In this document: one piece after another, positions 5,299 through 6,929 of the stretch | Numbering within the stretch: position 1 is the stretch's first letter | Layout: every line of letters begins with the position of its first letter | Assembly: GCA_015492355.1 (NCBI GenBank) | Contig: WGFF01000124.1 | Coordinates: forward strand, 1-6,929 | Origin: Deltaproteobacteria bacterium | GTDB lineage: Bacteria; Desulfobacterota; GWC2-55-46; S146-73 | DNA: 6,929 nucleotides | Direction: 5' to 3' | Translations under genes and position numbers: made by a program | Notes under the pieces: generated by a model | Databases searched by the model: none | The model's input: only the letters and a program-made list of their open reading frames with translations | Told to the model about the DNA's origin: nothing

Positions 5299-6329
5299 AT
5301 TGTCTTCCTTACCCTGTGAGAATCGGTGAGGTCCATCCTTGGGAGCTTGCGTTTTACACCCTTCATACGCTGGGCAAGGGCAGTAACTATGAGTGGCAGT
5401 GCTATAGTTGCATCACAGTTGACTGTTACACGCTTGGAGTCCCTGGCTATCTTACCCCATGATTGCGCCTCTTCAAAGGTACAACCACTGAGTCCTCCCC
5501 AGTGAGGAGAATCGGATGTAATCTGGAGTGCGTACTTGTGTCCTGGCGAGACCTTGCACATCATGTTTGCAGTAACCTCGGTCTGCTGGATAAAGTTCTT
5601 CGGTATGCCACCACCAATGAATATCACACCAGAAGCCCTCGCAGAGGCGGTAAGTTCAGCTGTCTCCTTGACATCACCTATCACATCGAAGATAAAATTA
5701 TCCCCGTCCCTCAAACCAAGGGCAATACCAATGGATGAGTCTGCTATGGCAGGACAGTAGATATGCACCCCTGCCCTGTACGCAGATGTAAGTATACCCT
5801 CCTTCTTTCCCCTCCTTGCAAGGTCCTTGCCCATAAGATAGAGGAATTCCCTTGTTGTATAGGGACGCTTCTCAAGTTTATCGACAAACTCGTATATGTA
5901 TCTATCCGAGGCGTTGAACTCCTCCTCCACACCGTAGACATCGTAGATACGATCGAGCCCTGCATCCCTGAGGTCTTCATCGTTCACGTAAGGAGAGCCC
6001 TGCCAGTGATACCAGCCGAGGATCTCATGGATATCGTGAAAGAGGTTAGCCCCTGTGGAGACCAGACAGTCTATAAACCTGTTCTTTATGAGGAATACCA
6101 CCACCTCCCTCATGCCAGCAGGGACCATGGCACCTGCCAGACCAAAAAAAATCGTGGTCCTGGTCTTGAGCATCTCTTCCCATACGTCCACAGCCTTAGA
6201 GAGGTTCCTTGCCTGAAAGGCGGTACCCCCCATCCTCTTTAAAAGATCGGACACATCTGTCCTTGCATCCACCTTGAAGGGACTGACCCTTTTCTTAAGA
6301 AAGTGTTTCCTCTTCTCAAGATCGAACAT
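5289..6329 (-). CDS. speY: Deoxyhypusine-synthase-like protein, probable homospermidine/polyamine synthase
   Basis: This 346-residue protein is full length for the deoxyhypusine synthase family, NAD-dependent enzymes that transfer an aminobutyl group from spermidine or a related amine. Visible family blocks are FFGLAGAMVPAGMR (61-74), STGANLFHDI (91-100), GVHIYCPAIADSSIG (187-201), FIGGGIPKNFI (237-247) and FEEAQSWGKI (285-294), where K293 matches the lysine that forms the enzyme-substrate imine. Bacteria generally lack the eIF5A substrate of true deoxyhypusine synthase, and bacterial members are linked to homospermidine formation from putrescine; some may make other triamines. The overlap with agmatinase, which supplies putrescine, supports this. 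The ATG at 6329 lies 2 nt after the preceding stop; an AAGGAGT at 6345-6351 is 15 nt away, a long spacing, so coupled translation is likely. The exact amine product cannot be told from sequence. Confidence 0.9.
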   Translation of the reverse strand: MFDLEKRKHFLKKRVSPFKVDARTDVSDLLKRMGGTAFQARNLSKAVDVWEEMLKTRTTIFFGLAGAMVPAGMREVVVFLIKNRFIDCLVSTGANLFHDIHEILGWYHWQGSPYVNDEDLRDAGLDRIYDVYGVEEEFNASDRYIYEFVDKLEKRPYTTREFLYLMGKDLARRGKKEGILTSAYRAGVHIYCPAIADSSIGIALGLRDGDNFIFDVIGDVKETAELTASARASGVIFIGGGIPKNFIQQTEVTANMMCKVSPGHKYALQITSDSPHWGGLSGCTFEEAQSWGKIARDSKRVTVNCDATIALPLIVTALAQRMKGVKRKLPRMDLTDSHRVRKTIWD

Positions 6330-6331
6330 AT

Positions 6332-6925
6332 CTAACCAAACCCCACTCCTTTTTTTAATCTATCGTATGTTGCAAGCACCTTGTTGGCGTATCTCTCTGG
6401 CACCCTTTTACCGTACCTCAACCTCCTCTCGATATAAAAGGGACCGAAGTTGTAGGCGGCAAGCGCCTTCTTTACATCGTTATTATACCTGTCCATGAGA
6501 AGGGAGAAATAATGGATGCCCATCTTGATATTCAGATATGGATCGTAAAGTATATCCTCTCCATCCCACCTTACACCCAGTTTCTCTGCCAGGTATCTAC
6601 CTGTAATAGGACGGATCTGCATCAAACCCAAGGCACCCTTCTCAGACCTTGCCCAGTTAAAAAACGTACTCTCGGTCTTTATAAGGGCGAGAACGAAAAG
6701 GGGATCGATATCATAGGTATAACTCTCATTGAGTATCACCTCTGCAAGCCTCACCTCTTCGAGGGAACTCAATCCAGTCCTGTAACTCTTGAGAACTTCC
6801 AGGATATGATTTATCTCTGCATCCCTTGCAAACTCCACCCTGGGCTCGTTGAGATTGAGAAGGGAGGTAAAGATAGAAAACTCAAGAACCAAAGCAACGA
6901 CTATGTTCAACATCCATCTTCTCAA
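6332..6925 (-). CDS. Membrane-anchored lytic transglycosylase (SLT domain)
   Basis: The product is a goose-lysozyme-like (SLT) murein transglycosylase that cleaves peptidoglycan glycan strands in the periplasm. The catalytic glutamate is E85 in ALIKTESTF (80-88). The other SLT motifs are GALGLMQIRP (97-106), AYNFGP (157-162, usually AYNAGP) and PERYANKV (176-183). A hydrophobic segment (about 5-24) is a signal anchor or uncleaved signal peptide. Coordinates use a TTG start at 6925, which keeps two arginines before the hydrophobic stretch, as expected for export. The ATG at 6913 would lose them. The frame is still open to the window edge (6928), so the true start may lie outside and the gene may be partial at its 5' end. 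Its stop is 2 nt from the deoxyhypusine-synthase-like gene, so the two are probably co-transcribed although no functional link is obvious. Confidence 0.88.
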   Translation of the reverse strand: MRRWMLNIVVALVLEFSIFTSLLNLNEPRVEFARDAEINHILEVLKSYRTGLSSLEEVRLAEVILNESYTYDIDPLFVLALIKTESTFFNWARSEKGALGLMQIRPITGRYLAEKLGVRWDGEDILYDPYLNIKMGIHYFSLLMDRYNNDVKKALAAYNFGPFYIERRLRYGKRVPERYANKVLATYDRLKKGVGFG

Positions 6926-6929
6926 TCCC

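Overview
All supported genes lie on the minus strand, so transcription runs from the high-coordinate end of the window to the low end. The window looks like a bacterial chromosome. It carries a peptidoglycan lytic transglycosylase, Shine-Dalgarno sites before most genes, and tight or overlapping gene junctions. Frequent AGG/AGA and ATA codons, together with a pyruvoyl-type arginine decarboxylase and a deoxyhypusine-synthase-like protein, fit a thermophilic or deep-branching bacterium. Something like the Nitrospirota or Thermodesulfobacteria-type lineages is possible, but that placement is inference only.

In order of transcription, the first group (6925 to 4333) is a lytic transglycosylase, a deoxyhypusine-synthase-like protein (SpeY type) and an agmatinase (SpeB). 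These are joined by a 2-nt gap and a 10-nt overlap. A 321-nt gap follows (4012-4332), with a contiguous block of three large imperfect palindromes (4075-4214). Next comes pyruvoyl-dependent arginine decarboxylase (PdaD, 4011-3463), then a 158-nt gap with small competing hairpins. The third group (3304 to 743) is two tandem paralogous D-Ala-D-Ala-ligase-like ATP-grasp enzymes (ATGA overlap) and a GNAT acetyltransferase (4-nt gap). After 85 nt comes a PmtA-like SAM methyltransferase (657-40), and possibly the start of another gene at the window edge.

The central genes make a short polyamine route: arginine to agmatine (PdaD), agmatine to putrescine plus urea (SpeB), then probably putrescine to homospermidine or a related polyamine by the deoxyhypusine-synthase-like enzyme, with no need for S-adenosylmethionine decarboxylase. 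The two ATP-grasp proteins keep the ATP-binding core of Ddl but lack its N-terminal substrate motif and have altered C-terminal substrate loops. They are therefore unlikely to be ordinary cell-wall ligases. Their position beside arginine decarboxylase, with a GNAT and a methyltransferase downstream, suggests an amide-forming pathway that may use agmatine or a polyamine as the amine. This is the most interesting hypothesis in the window and is not proven by the sequence.

No tRNA, rRNA, CRISPR array, insertion sequence or replication origin was seen.
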